DNA of 12,750 nucleotides from the NCBI RefSeq assembly GCF_949292005.1, contig NZ_CASEXV010000033.1, positions 1 through 12,750 of the forward strand, given 5' to 3'. The stretch comes from an uncultured Bifidobacterium sp. (lineage in GTDB: Bacteria > Actinomycetota > Actinomycetes > Actinomycetales > Bifidobacteriaceae). The position numbers and the translations under genes are program-made. Position 1 is the first letter of the stretch; each line of letters begins with the position of its first letter. Positions 12,713 through 12,750 of this stretch are shown one piece after another. The notes below the pieces were generated by a model. It ran no database searches, was not told the DNA's origin, and worked only from the letters and a program-made list of their open reading frames with translations.

Positions 12713-12750
12713 TTGTTAAAAGCAAATAATCAGAAACGTCTGTTTAGATA

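Noticed and set aside
1..12750. CRISPR array, insertion sequence, prophage, tRNA or rRNA
   Set aside because: No regularly spaced 25-40 bp repeats, no transposase or integrase motifs, no flanking duplications and no tRNA- or rRNA-like sequences were seen on either strand.

Overview
This 12.75 kb window is chromosomal DNA of a high-GC Gram-positive actinobacterium. It most likely comes from the Bifidobacteriaceae (Bifidobacterium or a close relative). The evidence is the gene content, protein sequences that resemble bifidobacterial orthologues as I remember them, and several start codons that carry the TANNNT signal of leaderless actinobacterial transcripts. I see no rRNA, tRNA, CRISPR array, insertion sequence, phage gene or attachment site. 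It reads as a core housekeeping region, not a genomic island. The last ~150 bp is clearly more AT-rich than the rest.

Layout. 257-1855 (+) is a DUF2342/zincin_2 'zinc-dependent metalloprotease'. It converges on a compact UvrD/Rep-family helicase (1892-3379, -). The helicase is divergent from a phosphotransferase-fold protein with a long disordered tail (3484-5193, +), which is followed by a 74-aa DUF3107 protein (5301-5525, +). This neighbourhood recalls the actinobacterial cluster that in M. tuberculosis holds the Rv3195-like hydrolase, UvrD2 and the DUF3107 protein TB9.4. The DUF3107 gene overlaps, tail to tail, a PHP-domain phosphoesterase (5479-6420, -). That gene is divergent from a VKOR-family disulfide-bond enzyme (6549-7244, +).

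The next block is cell-wall and amino-acid metabolism. dapF (diaminopimelate epimerase, 7353-8270, -) and murI (glutamate racemase, 8370-9152, +) are divergent from a 99-bp spacer. Both are cofactor-independent two-cysteine racemases/epimerases. murI is followed by a possible 50-aa small ORF that fills the gap, then a patatin-like phospholipase (9303-10148, +). A strong bidirectional terminator at 10249-10290 closes this block. On the minus strand an M20-family amidohydrolase (11320-12579) lies upstream of an SPFH/Band 7 membrane protein (10328-11230), possibly in one transcription unit. An AT-rich promoter region with an inverted repeat lies upstream of the amidohydrolase.

I do not see a classical defence or biosynthetic system. 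The points most worth following are: (1) the phosphotransferase-fold protein has lost the canonical kinase catalytic residues; (2) the divergent helicase almost entirely lacks the 2B subdomain; (3) four starts share an exact TANNNT-type hexamer + 6 nt + start-codon arrangement; (4) a candidate small ORF overlaps the murI stop by four bases. Non-coding gaps are all shorter than 300 bp. Positions 1-256 hold only a short repeat and the leader of the first gene.
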